25,487 nt of DNA from a virus, in the IMG/VR virus record IMGVR_UViG_3300031646_000017, positions 1 to 25,487 of that record. One strand, written 5' to 3'. Positions 7,598 through 14,787 of this stretch are shown here, in pieces. A program made the translations under genes and the position numbers. The notes under the pieces were generated by a model. That model was not told where the DNA came from. It made no database searches and worked only from the letters and a program-made list of their open reading frames with translations. Positions within the stretch are counted from its first letter, which is position 1, and every line of letters starts with the position of its first letter.

Positions 7598-7956
7598 AAT
7601 TTTCTCCGAATTTTTTTGAGTAAATAGTGTATGTTGAAGTGCTCAATATGACCGGCCCTTACTTTTTGTCCGGGGGTCAACTTTTTCGATCTGACCCCAG
7701 GATCGACCCCGTCCCAATGTATAAAATCCCACCGAATATGCAGCCTCGGCCGTGGATTCCTACGCATAATCCTGATGTCCGATAAACAATGGCTTAGGTA
7801 GGCCATTTCGTATTGCGTATAATAGATATTATCGGAAGCTGTGCTGAGATCGGCAATGATCTTATGCATAATGATGCATAGCCTCCGACTCGCCTGGCTC
7901 CAACCAAACTGTCCCAGTTTGCCTGAGCCGGCCTGGTCGTACGGTTCTAGTTCCAC
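7588..7956 (-). CDS. Hypothetical phage protein, GTG start (122 aa)
   Basis: No family recognised. It is rich in histidine, tyrosine and tryptophan (LHIRWDFIHWDGVDPG) and has a basic C-terminus (HYLLKKIRRKLWQ). The only start giving full length is GTG at 7954-7956, with AAGGG about 10 bases upstream; an internal ATG at 7869 would give a 93-residue form. It lies 84 bases after the 107-aa gene, the largest gap inside this operon, and overlaps the 77-aa gene at its end. The clustering of His, Asp and Trp could point to a metal- or nucleic-acid-binding role, but no catalytic pattern is clear. Confidence 0.6.
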   Translation of the reverse strand: MELEPYDQAGSGKLGQFGWSQASRRLCIIMHKIIADLSTASDNIYYTQYEMAYLSHCLSDIRIMRRNPRPRLHIRWDFIHWDGVDPGVRSKKLTPGQKVRAGHIEHFNIHYLLKKIRRKLWQ

Positions 7957-8014
7957 GAACCTAAACCCTTGCAGGACAACGACTTACGGCATCGTTCTCG
8001 GGTGCGAGTGTGGG

Positions 8015-8037
8015 TTCGGGGTCCATATACCCCCGAA
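8015..8037. terminator. Hairpin in the gap after the 107-aa gene
   Basis: TTCGGGG (8015-8021) pairs perfectly with CCCCGAA (8031-8037) across a 9-base loop, three bases beyond the stop of the 107-aa gene on the minus strand. No T run follows, so it may slow or protect the transcript rather than end it. The rest of the 7957-8040 gap shows nothing else. Confidence 0.4.
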
Positions 8038-8040
8038 GAC

Positions 8041-8364
8041 TCAATACCCTGCATGGTACTTAGCTTTTAGCACTCCGAACACTCTGACACCATCCTCGAG
8101 CAGTCTACGCTCTTCCGGGAGCAGATCACAGCTATCTAGCATCTCTTTAGCGTGAGTCCTCCAGTTGTTATACCACAGCACATTATACTGGCTTACACAC
8201 GCTGTATCGAACCAGAGTGCAGCCTGTCGTGATCCTAGCCATATCATCGAGTCATGGTACTCAGCCTCGGTAGGAGCAGTCGTATTCTTTGCCCCATGTT
8301 TCTGCATATCTCTCACGGCTCTTAGGACAACCGCCAGCGCCAGGTATCGAGTCGCTTTGTCCAC
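8041..8364 (-). CDS. Small phage protein downstream of the small terminase (107 aa)
   Basis: The centre, HDSMIWLGSRQAALWFDTAC, resembles a motif (a tryptophan, LGS, then an aromatic and a cysteine) seen in small phage proteins coded beside packaging genes, often of about this size. The function is unknown to me. The GTG start at 8362-8364 shares one base with the small terminase stop (TAGTG) and has a GAGG-type ribosome site inside the end of that gene, so the two are coupled. The protein is soluble-looking, with several W and Y residues and a basic N-terminal half. Confidence 0.72.
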   Translation of the reverse strand: MDKATRYLALAVVLRAVRDMQKHGAKNTTAPTEAEYHDSMIWLGSRQAALWFDTACVSQYNVLWYNNWRTHAKEMLDSCDLLPEERRLLEDGVRVFGVLKAKYHAGY

Positions 8365-8864
8365 TACTCACCCTCAACGATCTCAACATCTAGAACCTCG
8401 ACCTCGGCCAGTTGCCTAGCTTCCTTGGCCCGTTCTTGTGCCATCCGTTCGACCTCTTTCAGCGAGCTCAGGAACTCGTCCCCGATTTGGATACCGATAG
8501 CCGCCACCATCTCCGGCTTCCCAAACTGATTTCGATTAAACTTCTCAGCCAACCATTTCCGTGTGTCCGATTGCAGTCTAGCGACCTGGACATTCGATGG
8601 GTCAGCATCATCGGCAATCTCAAGCGCCTCTTCTGCGTACTGGGTCGCCCTGATCTCCATAACCGATTGCCACTTCGACCACCTCTCGGCCGTCTCCTTC
8701 AGCCAGCTATAGTACACCCCGTGCGACATCCTTCCAACTTCGCTCGGCATATTCTTGAGCAGCTTCCTCACTGACCCATGCTTCAAGTACAATGCAAAGA
8801 CTTCATCCTCTCCGTACTTTGAAAGTTTGCGGCCGATACTTCGGGTAAGTTTTGCTCCTGACAT
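8364..8864 (-). CDS. Terminase small subunit
   Basis: The small subunit recognises the packaging site and delivers DNA to the large subunit. The call rests on a segment typical of one small-terminase group: WQSVMEIRATQYAEEALEIA, then DDADPSNVQVARLQSDTRKW and LAEKFNRNQFGK. The N-terminal part (SRKLLKNMPSEVGRMSHGVY-like, residues about 30-60) fits a helix-turn-helix DNA-binding region, and the acidic tail (EVEVLDVEIVEGE) would contact the large subunit. The start is the ATG at 8864, with GGAG 10 bases upstream; a longer TTG form is unlikely. It overlaps the 105-aa gene by 62 bases. It is separated from the large terminase by more than 6 kb. Confidence 0.85.
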   Translation of the reverse strand: MSGAKLTRSIGRKLSKYGEDEVFALYLKHGSVRKLLKNMPSEVGRMSHGVYYSWLKETAERWSKWQSVMEIRATQYAEEALEIADDADPSNVQVARLQSDTRKWLAEKFNRNQFGKPEMVAAIGIQIGDEFLSSLKEVERMAQERAKEARQLAEVEVLDVEIVEGE

Positions 8865-9123
8865 ATCGTTTATTCTCCATTTCCCATGACGGCCAGCCCT
8901 CAATGATGCTGTCGAGCTTGGCGTTTAGTTCTTCTCTAGTCAGGCGTTCGCCCCCCTCATTAAAACGCAATGGATCATTGTCTGGCAACCTCGGCGTGGT
9001 ATCCAGCTCCTTGATCGCCCGTGCAATATCAGATCTCCAGTCAGCTGCATGTCCTGTCGCGTCCTCGAGTGGAAGCATCGACAGTCCTGCCAGCACTCGC
9101 ATCACATAGCTAACGTCTGCCAT
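8803..9123 (-). CDS. Hypothetical phage protein (105 aa)
   Basis: No family recognised. The N-terminus MADVSYVMRVLAGLSMLPLE is followed by a polar central part and LTREELNAKLDSIIEGWPSW. The C-terminal part, which overlaps the small terminase gene in another frame, is strongly basic (KTYPKYRPQTFKVRRG). The ATG at 9123 lies inside the last codons of the helicase gene (14-base overlap) with GGGGGAG just ahead. Position between helicase and small terminase suggests a link to replication or packaging, but this is context only. Confidence 0.65.
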   Translation of the reverse strand: MADVSYVMRVLAGLSMLPLEDATGHAADWRSDIARAIKELDTTPRLPDNDPLRFNEGGERLTREELNAKLDSIIEGWPSWEMENKRYVRSKTYPKYRPQTFKVRRG

Positions 9124-9994
9124 TGCTCCCCCAAGGATCAAAGTCAGGGTCAACCTCGGATACTCGCAACGTAGAGAAATCTATCTCGAGTGGGATACCA
9201 CCTTGGATCAATTCCCCGTGGCGATTCTTCAAGATCAGTAATTTGAAGTAGCCCTTCGAGCCTTCCCGGCGGACAGTCGTATGGTCGAGCCCCAAGACCA
9301 AATCAGAACTAGCTTCTACCACCATTCCGCCGTGTAAATTTTGGGCCACAGGAGGATTTTCAGACGTTGATCCTGTCCTGTTCCACTGACTCAACATCAG
9401 AACAGTGGACTCCGTCTCCATACAGAACCGCCTGAGCTCTGTCACCACACGCTGTGTCGATTCGTATATCGCTGCCTCGGTTCCGGCAGTAGCAAGCTGG
9501 AGATAGTCCAAGCAGAAAAACTTGCAGCCTTCCTCTGCACAGGATCGAGCGTAGGCTAGGATCTCTTCCCAGCTCATTAGTATTCCCTCGGGAACGTACA
9601 GTGCTGGAGCGTCTGCGAATGCTTGTTTGGTCACCGACCAAGCAAATTTGTTGAACCCACCAGGCTCAAGGTCGCGTAGTTTCTGACCGGTATAAATCGA
9701 ATACAACCTCGTACTCAACTGGATGTTCGTCTGCTCCAGGTTGATCATGCCGACCGAATGGCCTTGCTTCAGAGCTGCCGCACACATCGATAATGCGAGC
9801 GTAGTTTTTCCGATTCCGGGGTTTCCCGCCAGACAATTTAACCAAGGCCCACTGCCTTTTCTCATCCCCTGGTCGTGGCAGATTCGGTCCAAACTCGGAA
9901 GCCCAAAGCTGATGGAATGCACCTTGGGATTCTCCTGCAACTCCGCATATTCCTCTAGCCATTCATCGCCAAAGATGTTGACCTTCTTCATCAT
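9110..9994 (-). CDS. DnaB-like replicative helicase, RecA-fold domain only
   Basis: Hexameric helicase that would unwind phage DNA at the replication fork. Counting from the ATG at 9994: Walker A GNPGIGKTT (57-65), the glutamate of INLEQT (E87) in the position of the DnaB catalytic base, Walker B FFCLDYLQL (D163), the sensor LMLSQWNR (Q203), ASSDLVLGLDH and the arginine-finger segment LKNRHGE (R258). At 294 residues it has only the C-terminal motor; the N-terminal primase-binding domain of cellular DnaB is missing, as in several phage helicases. The chosen ATG forms an ATGA overlap with the stop of the RecE-like gene. No primase was seen nearby, so host primase is probably used. Confidence 0.9.
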   Translation of the reverse strand: MMKKVNIFGDEWLEEYAELQENPKVHSISFGLPSLDRICHDQGMRKGSGPWLNCLAGNPGIGKTTLALSMCAAALKQGHSVGMINLEQTNIQLSTRLYSIYTGQKLRDLEPGGFNKFAWSVTKQAFADAPALYVPEGILMSWEEILAYARSCAEEGCKFFCLDYLQLATAGTEAAIYESTQRVVTELRRFCMETESTVLMLSQWNRTGSTSENPPVAQNLHGGMVVEASSDLVLGLDHTTVRREGSKGYFKLLILKNRHGELIQGGIPLEIDFSTLRVSEVDPDFDPWGSNGRR

Positions 9995-10794
9995 CGCTGC
10001 GCCCAAACCGGCAAGTCAATCGTGTGTACCACCGGCTCATAGGCCGGCCACTCGCCATCGAGCCCGTACTGGTCGATGCATTCTGCCCACTGGTGAAGCA
10101 ATGCTTGCACCTCATGTTGACCCTGGCGCACAGCCGCATCACTCACCAGGTACACGGCCACAGCATAGGGTGGTTTCTTTTCACAGCATATCATGTAGAA
10201 TTTGTCGCGCTTCTCAAACGGAGACAGGTAATGGCCGGCCTGTCGGTAATAACCAAAATTGGCGATGGCTTTTGCCATGTGCTCTGGGCTGGCATCGATG
10301 GTCGATTTGAGGTCTACCAAGTAGCCATCATCGCCAGGCAAAGCATCGATCTTAGACTTGCATGAAATACCGCTGCCTTCGTCTGTCCACATCGCTACCA
10401 CCTCAGTCTTGGCACCCTCGAGCAGATCAGATGCCACCGGATGTGCCAAGACTGAATCACGCATCCGGCAGACAATGTCATAGTCGGCCGGCTTCAAGAT
10501 TTTCGCAGGAGTATACTGCATGGCGAGTTCCTTTTTCGCTGCCTTGCCTTCCTTGGTCGTAGCCTTCAGGTCAGAGCCTCGAGCCCAATGTTTCTCAAAC
10601 TTGTCGGCCTCTAGCGTAGCCACATGGAAGGCCGAGCCTAGCCTCATAGCCGGTGTGGCCGGAGAAGGGTTTTTGATCGCTTCCATTAAATGAGCTGGAC
10701 TGATTTTCAGCTTGCCAAGCAAACTGTTAGACGCGGATGGGTAGTTGAAATAGTCGGCGTCTGCCATGTCGTAGTGCAACTTTAAATCATTCAC
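9991..10794 (-). CDS. RecE-like exonuclease (PD-(D/E)XK fold)
   Basis: A 5'-3' double-strand exonuclease that makes single-stranded ends for the annealing protein. Visible motifs are MRLGSAFHVATLEA (about 50-63), KTEVVAMW (E131), CKSKIDALPGDD (D150) and YLVDLKSTIDAS (D161 and K163 as the D-x-K pair), then the tyrosine/glutamine helix FGYYRQAGHYL (180-190). The length of 267 fits the single-domain phage members of the exodeoxyribonuclease VIII-like group. The GTG start at 10794 overlaps the upstream stop (GTGA) and has GGTGG ahead. Its partner would be the Erf protein coded seven genes upstream in the same operon. Confidence 0.85.
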   Translation of the reverse strand: MNDLKLHYDMADADYFNYPSASNSLLGKLKISPAHLMEAIKNPSPATPAMRLGSAFHVATLEADKFEKHWARGSDLKATTKEGKAAKKELAMQYTPAKILKPADYDIVCRMRDSVLAHPVASDLLEGAKTEVVAMWTDEGSGISCKSKIDALPGDDGYLVDLKSTIDASPEHMAKAIANFGYYRQAGHYLSPFEKRDKFYMICCEKKPPYAVAVYLVSDAAVRQGQHEVQALLHQWAECIDQYGLDGEWPAYEPVVHTIDLPVWAQR

Positions 10795-11789
10795 TCTGCA
10801 CCACCTTTAGAGAGATAAACATAACCGCCTAGCTCACTTTTGAAATTGTAAAGATCTTCGATATGGCGTACAGAATCATGCCATTTACCGGTATAATCTA
10901 CGCTGAATCCATTGCCATCGAGCAACAATTTCTTCGGGTGCCTCTCTACTTGTTCCAAGAAGACATCTGGATCAAAAATCTCATTGGTATTGCTGACCTT
11001 AGTATTTCTATAATGCAGCAGATAATGAAAGGCACATAGATAGTTTCTTGTTCTCAGGTGCAGGTAAGCATTGCGGTGTAGCTTCCCCAGGGTTCTTTGT
11101 CTGGGCAATGCATCCAACACCTCTAACAAATAGTCTAACGTGCCAACACCTTTCGCCACGCTATCCATTTTTATGTCGCCACTCTTAAAAAGATCTGTGA
11201 GCAATGCACCGGCCTGTCCAGAGTTCCAAGGCAACGGAGTGTGCTTTATCAGGGCTGCTACCTCGATACTTTTTCTGCCACATAATAGGCCCAACACTGA
11301 GGTGAACCCTATTTTATAGCCATCGTTAGTATTCCTGGTAAGCCCAGCCTTATCTACTTTGTTGTTATACGATTCTAATAATCTGTTGAACTCAATGTAC
11401 TCTGAGATCCCATCCTTAACGTGTAAGTGTAGGTATTCAGGCAAAGTTAACGGCTTCTGATTTTGATTCAGCTGCCTTATGGTTTGAGTCGGAACAATAT
11501 TATCCGGGGTAACCACAAATGAAACCGGATACCCACCTCTCCTGGATGCTTCCAACCTATGTTGGCCGTCTAGGACTACCATGCCTGGAGTGACAATGAT
11601 AGGAACAAATTCATAGTGGCATTCGTTGAAGGACTTGAGGAGTCCCTTAACGTGTTCTTCGCTGATGCGCCGGTTACCCTCATGGTAGCTGAACAGATCA
11701 TAGTCTCGCGTCTGATAAATATATCCAATACGTTGGGCCTCTATGTAAACTCCTGTCCCCATTGTGCTTCTATCCATTTCGTAATTCAT
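10791..11789 (-). CDS. ParB/Srx-fold protein with DGQHR motif
   Basis: The N-terminal part has the ParB/sulfiredoxin fold signature: NRRISEEHVKGLLKSF, then PIIVTPGMVVLDGQHRLEAS (about 63-82), with DGQHR at 74-78 in the nucleotide-binding loop. The remaining ~230 residues are helical and polar without a ParB helix-turn-helix that I can identify, so this is not a standard partition protein. Phage proteins of this type are variously described as ParB-like nucleases or DGQHR proteins. It lies between the initiator-like and RecE-like genes with 4-base overlaps on both sides (ATGA and GTGA), suggesting a role in replication or DNA processing. The sequence of its gene looks more AT-rich than its neighbours. 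Confidence 0.78.
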   Translation of the reverse strand: MNYEMDRSTMGTGVYIEAQRIGYIYQTRDYDLFSYHEGNRRISEEHVKGLLKSFNECHYEFVPIIVTPGMVVLDGQHRLEASRRGGYPVSFVVTPDNIVPTQTIRQLNQNQKPLTLPEYLHLHVKDGISEYIEFNRLLESYNNKVDKAGLTRNTNDGYKIGFTSVLGLLCGRKSIEVAALIKHTPLPWNSGQAGALLTDLFKSGDIKMDSVAKGVGTLDYLLEVLDALPRQRTLGKLHRNAYLHLRTRNYLCAFHYLLHYRNTKVSNTNEIFDPDVFLEQVERHPKKLLLDGNGFSVDYTGKWHDSVRHIEDLYNFKSELGGYVYLSKGGAE

Positions 11790-12550
11790 TTTTCATCGCT
11801 CCATAGCTCTTTGAGGCTCACGCCTTGAGCTTGTTGTGGGTTGTAAGTGTTCTCCAGTGAGCGGAAGTACCAGGACTCTCGCCGCTCGGGACTGCCTAAA
11901 AAACTTTCCGGGTATTGATACTGTCTTTTACTGCTGTGAAATTCGCTGCCCTTCAAGCTCTTCAATATTCCACGAAAGAGCTGTAATGGATCTAAATCAC
12001 CATTCTTTAAATGCTCAGCATACAACGCATTCAGAACTCGGGCTCGCTTGTCTGTCAGGCTAGGGTGTGGCCCCTTCGGGCTCAGCTCCTCTAGCCAGAC
12101 CTGCCACATCTCAATCGAATGATCGATCCCGTTGGCCTTCGGCTGCTTCACTTTCGCTGTCGATTTCTGTTCAACTTTTGTATAACTAGCGATGCTTTGC
12201 CAGTGGTCGTAATTGATGACCTCGATCAACGTGCCGACATTCGACTGATCATGTGCAATGATCCGGATACGGCCGTCAGCTACCAACGTCTTCATCATCC
12301 GTTCGACCTTGCCTGGCGACCATTGCACCTTCCTGCCCCTCAAGCTGTAGGCACAGTCTCGGGCTATCGCTCGATAGCTTCTAAGGAACTGACCTCTTCC
12401 TACCTTCACGCCCGAATACTCGTAGCTCTTCTTGCCGAAGTTTGTCCTGAGCAGGATGAAGATCCAAAGTTTCAGCATATCCGGCTCACCGAAGATGCTC
12501 TTATCCAACAGATCTCTGCTGAGCAGGATGAAGCCAGGAGCTTTAGCCAT
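11786..12550 (-). CDS. Replisome-organiser-like initiator (phage O / DnaD-type)
   Basis: Likely binds the phage origin and loads the helicase. The N-terminus matches phage replisome organisers: GFILLSRDLLDKSIFGEPDM, LKLWIFILLRTNF, VGRGQFLRSYRAIARDC, then a winged-helix part WSPGKVERMMKTLVADGRIR and LIEVINYDHWQ (to about 120). A linker rich in K, S and T follows (about 125-142), then a helical C-terminal domain (WQVWLEELSP to GSLKELWSDE-like end) suited to contact the helicase. Length 254 is typical. It overlaps RusA by 8 bases and the ParB-like gene by 4. Origins often lie inside or beside such genes; I saw no obvious iterons within this one, while a repeat cluster lies at 7200-7357. Confidence 0.78.
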   Translation of the reverse strand: MAKAPGFILLSRDLLDKSIFGEPDMLKLWIFILLRTNFGKKSYEYSGVKVGRGQFLRSYRAIARDCAYSLRGRKVQWSPGKVERMMKTLVADGRIRIIAHDQSNVGTLIEVINYDHWQSIASYTKVEQKSTAKVKQPKANGIDHSIEMWQVWLEELSPKGPHPSLTDKRARVLNALYAEHLKNGDLDPLQLFRGILKSLKGSEFHSSKRQYQYPESFLGSPERRESWYFRSLENTYNPQQAQGVSLKELWSDEK

Positions 12551-12932
12551 GCTTGTGAACCCCGTAGCTAATCTCGACCCGGGGGTACTTCCGATCTATG
12601 CCCATATTTTCCCATTCTAACTTTTCTATCTGCTTATCATCGACATAGACAATGCCCTCAAGTGCGTCAGCAATTCCCTTCAGTAGGTTGTTAGGATCTC
12701 TCCTGCGCTTGTCTGGCATATAGAACGCCAGATGCATCCACACAGCACCTTCCGGATGCACAGGCCGACCTCGCACCTGAGTCATAGCCAACGTAGCGCA
12801 CAACTCTTTGCCCGTACGATAGCGCCTAGTGAGAACATGGGCCTTGCCACCAATGAATCGGCGATTGTCGGGAACTAATCCTTGCCACGGCAACACGATG
12901 TCGTAGGGGTAATCGCTACCCTTCTGTGCCAC
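12543..12932 (-). CDS. rusA: RusA-like Holliday junction resolvase
   Basis: Cuts four-way junctions made in recombination and replication, clearing branched DNA before packaging. The diagnostic block is present: YMPDKRRRDPNNLLKGIADA (71-90), followed by LEGIVYVDDKQIEKLEW. D79, N81/N82, K85, D89 and the D98-D99 pair match the acidic and basic residues needed for catalysis. Length of 129 residues is normal. The start is GTG at 12932 with AGAGG upstream, inside the end of the 85-aa gene (17-base overlap); no ATG lies near. It is flanked by genes for annealing and initiation, as in lambdoid-type recombination modules. Confidence 0.92.
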   Translation of the reverse strand: MAQKGSDYPYDIVLPWQGLVPDNRRFIGGKAHVLTRRYRTGKELCATLAMTQVRGRPVHPEGAVWMHLAFYMPDKRRRDPNNLLKGIADALEGIVYVDDKQIEKLEWENMGIDRKYPRVEISYGVHKHG

Positions 12933-13173
12933 GATGCCTCTGCTGCTCCAGTTGTCGCCTGGCCTCGATTAAGGCGCCCTCGGCTTGCAATAGATGGTTG
13001 CGAGCCCTCTCCAGGTAGCCCTGGCCGGCCTCGTTCACGATGTCCCAAGGCACGTTCCCCAACTTCGCTCTCAACCTCTCTGAATCCCTCCCAACTACAC
13101 CGAGAATTGCAGCACAATCCTCAAGTAGCTGGCCGTGGTCGAGCTTCAATCTGCTCGTTGTTTTACTCGCCAT
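12916..13173 (-). CDS. Small helical hypothetical protein (85 aa)
   Basis: Not recognised. It is helical, with a C-terminal half suited to a coiled coil (YLERARNHLLQAEGALIEAR then RQLEQQRHRG). The N-terminus MASKTTSRLKLDHGQLLEDC leads into a segment (GRDSERLRAKLGNVPWDIVN) that could be a small DNA- or protein-binding unit. Its ATG shares one base with the preceding stop (TAATG), so it is translated with the SSB-like gene. The start of the next gene, RusA, lies inside its end. Confidence 0.65.
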   Translation of the reverse strand: MASKTTSRLKLDHGQLLEDCAAILGVVGRDSERLRAKLGNVPWDIVNEAGQGYLERARNHLLQAEGALIEARRQLEQQRHRGTEG

Positions 13174-13439
13174 TAGAACGGCAAGTCATCCGAGTCAGTC
13201 GGTTTCGCTGACTGATAGGTGTTCACCTCAAGGTAAAGAGGTGGAGATTCGAGGTTTTTCCCGTCATAAATCTTGACATCAATCTTGACCATCTCCTGGT
13301 CAGATTTTTTAGCTAAAAATTCCGTCAACTGCTCTGGGTATAACCGCAACGTGCAGCAGATAAAATGTTGAGCCTTCTCTGGAGGTGCTGACACAGTCAA
13401 TCCGTGCGAGCGATTCACAAATTCTTTGTTGCTCGGCAT
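13173..13439 (-). CDS. Small protein with SSB-type acidic C-terminal tip (88 aa)
   Basis: The last residues are PTDSDDLPF, the acidic tip with terminal phenylalanine by which bacterial single-strand-binding proteins recruit partners. The body has alternating beta-like segments (HGLTVSAPP, FICCTLRLYP, VKIDVKIYDG, LYLEVNTYQ), which would fit a small OB-like fold, although no SSB family motif is evident and 88 residues is shorter than a usual SSB. The ATG at 13439 has AAGGA seven bases upstream; a longer frame exists upstream but lacks a good site. Being in a cluster with Erf, RusA and helicase supports a single-strand-binding or partner-recruiting role. This is inferred, not certain. Confidence 0.65.
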   Translation of the reverse strand: MPSNKEFVNRSHGLTVSAPPEKAQHFICCTLRLYPEQLTEFLAKKSDQEMVKIDVKIYDGKNLESPPLYLEVNTYQSAKPTDSDDLPF

Positions 13440-13452
13440 TATTTTTCCTTGG

Positions 13453-13806
13453 TTAAATGATGCGCCACATTTTGGCACGGCGACCACTGCGAGTTACGGC
13501 ACTCTGGTCGGACATCTCGATTAAGTTCATCCTTCTCAATTCTGGCAACCGGCGATTAGCTGTAGCGTGTCGCCATCCTAATGCTTCATCAATAGCGTCA
13601 CCGGTGGACGCCCCGTGCTCCTCTAGGTATCTCAAGATCATACCTCGATGTGTACCAGCGGCAACGTGCATAGACCTGGCTGCCTCATGTGAGGTGTCCG
13701 GGTCCGAGGACCGAGCTCTAGGCGAGACGCCAAACAATGATTCCTGGTTGGGATCATGCGCCTTCTCTTTTCGTTTCGGCTCTCCCTCAAAGTCGATTTC
13801 ATCCAT
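13453..13806 (-). CDS. Winged-helix DNA-binding protein (117 aa)
   Basis: Likely a regulator or replication accessory. After a charged N-terminus comes ARSSDPDTSHEAARSMHVAA (about 31-50), a motif common in phage proteins with a C-terminal winged helix. The winged helix is then visible as MILRYLEEHGASTGDAIDEA, LGWRHATANRRLPELRRMNL and IEMSDQSAVTRSGRRAKMWR (about 56-115), giving the usual helix-helix-recognition helix-wing order. I chose the ATG at 13806 with AGGA ahead; a GTG at 13824 overlapping the Erf stop (GTGA) would add six residues. It sits between Erf and the SSB-like gene. Confidence 0.75.
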   Translation of the reverse strand: MDEIDFEGEPKRKEKAHDPNQESLFGVSPRARSSDPDTSHEAARSMHVAAGTHRGMILRYLEEHGASTGDAIDEALGWRHATANRRLPELRRMNLIEMSDQSAVTRSGRRAKMWRII

Positions 13807-13820
13807 GCCCGTCCTGCGCC

Positions 13821-14534
13821 TCACTTGGGCGTGTCCTTTATGGCTGACTCCAAATAATCGATGGCGGCCGAGGTGAACTCTAGGGCCGACCGATCCCGGT
13901 CACCTTTCCCACCTTTCTCTAGCACGTTCTTGGCCAGGTCAATGGCCTTGGCATCCACGTTGCCATTCTCCTCAGCTGCATCGATAAGATCTTTCAGTAC
14001 CGACAACTCTGATTTCAGCAGGATAGGATCATCAACTTTTTCTTCTTTCGGCTCGAAGGCTGGAGTAGCTTTCTTCGGAGCTACCCTTTTCTTAGGAGCC
14101 TTCTTCGGAGCTTGGGCCGTGGCCTCATTGCCATCATCATCATCGCTTAGACCAACAGAGATCCCGAGAGCTGCTTGCGTGGTATATCTCCGTAGATAGC
14201 TGATGGCTGAACCGAAGCCGTGAGCTGTCTGGGCGGCGAGTGGAATGGAAGCCGGTGGAAGTAATATCCATTCACCACTTTCGTGAATGAGCATGGTCGT
14301 CATCGTGACTCGACCCTCTGCCTCTCCAGGAAACTGTGTCAGGGCTAGGCCGTGTTTCGCCAGGGCTGGCTTCGACACCTCAAGGACAGCAGACAGATCT
14401 GCGTACTGAGATTTGAAGTGCGAATTTTTCTGATTCATTAGAGCTGTGCCGACATCTGCCTGGGCTCCAACCAACGCCTTGCAAATACTGCCAATACTTT
14501 CGCTCATTAAAACGCTAGGTTGCGTATCATCCAT
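13821..14534 (-). CDS. erf: Erf-family single-strand annealing protein
   Basis: Anneals complementary single strands, pairing with the RecE-like exonuclease to circularise or recombine phage DNA. The ERF signature is clear: IGSICKALVGAQADVGTALM, NSHFKSQYADLSAVLEV, ALAKHGLALTQFPGEAEGRV, TTMLIHESGEWILLPPASIP and GSAISYLRRYTTQAALGIS, ending in the DDDDG turn (to about 135). A lysine/alanine/proline-rich linker follows (about 141-165, repeating APKK), then a helical C-terminal part to residue 237. The ATG at 14534 has AGGAG six bases upstream and overlaps the repressor-like gene by 8 bases. Confidence 0.92.
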   Translation of the reverse strand: MDDTQPSVLMSESIGSICKALVGAQADVGTALMNQKNSHFKSQYADLSAVLEVSKPALAKHGLALTQFPGEAEGRVTMTTMLIHESGEWILLPPASIPLAAQTAHGFGSAISYLRRYTTQAALGISVGLSDDDDGNEATAQAPKKAPKKRVAPKKATPAFEPKEEKVDDPILLKSELSVLKDLIDAAEENGNVDAKAIDLAKNVLEKGGKGDRDRSALEFTSAAIDYLESAIKDTPK

Positions 14535-14781
14535 GCTCTACTCCTGTGGGTAGTGAGGTTTCATTTCTCTCGAGTGCTGCTAAGGCCGGAGACAACATCT
14601 TCCGATAAACCTTCGGGATCTTATTGTCACCTCGTAGCCATTTGTAGACACTCGAGTGTCCAGCAAATAAAAATTCTTCTGCGTACTGTTCGACTGATCT
14701 GCCGTCCAGCTCAATGGCACGATGTAATTTTTCACACGCCCAGTCAGCAGCGTATGGTCCTGACCTGACAACATTTGCCAT
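14527..14781 (-). CDS. Cro/cI-like helix-turn-helix regulator (84 aa)
   Basis: Small DNA-binding protein, probably acting on the palindromes just upstream. Residues about 28-62 form an XRE-type helix-turn-helix: RSVEQYAEEFLFAGHSSVYK, with recognition helix SSVYKWLRG (43-51), then NKIPKVYRKML. No peptidase or dimerisation domain is present, so by size it is Cro-like rather than LexA-like. It is the first gene of the replication operon. The ATG at 14779-14781 has AAGGGG nearby, part of which can be hidden in a hairpin with CCTTG (14790-14794 with 14802-14806). Autoregulation through the operators at 14917-14982 is likely, by analogy with lambdoid phages. Confidence 0.8.
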   Translation of the reverse strand: MANVVRSGPYAADWACEKLHRAIELDGRSVEQYAEEFLFAGHSSVYKWLRGDNKIPKVYRKMLSPALAALERNETSLPTGVEHG

Positions 14782-14787
14782 GAATGG

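Noticed and set aside
9723-10310. 195-codon plus-strand open frame
   Set aside because: Lies opposite the helicase and RecE-like genes, both with clear motifs; its translation has no family features and no ribosome site that fits.
12119-12571. 150-codon plus-strand open frame
   Set aside because: Opposite the initiator-like gene; no start signal and no recognisable features.
14647-14660. Perfect 14-base palindrome GACACTCGAGTGTC inside the regulator gene
   Set aside because: Half-sites are everted relative to the operators and it lies within codons of the helix-turn-helix; may be chance, not listed as an operator.
14580-14774. 64-codon minus-strand frame inside the helix-turn-helix gene
   Set aside because: Out-of-frame shadow; the helix-turn-helix reading has clear motif and start.
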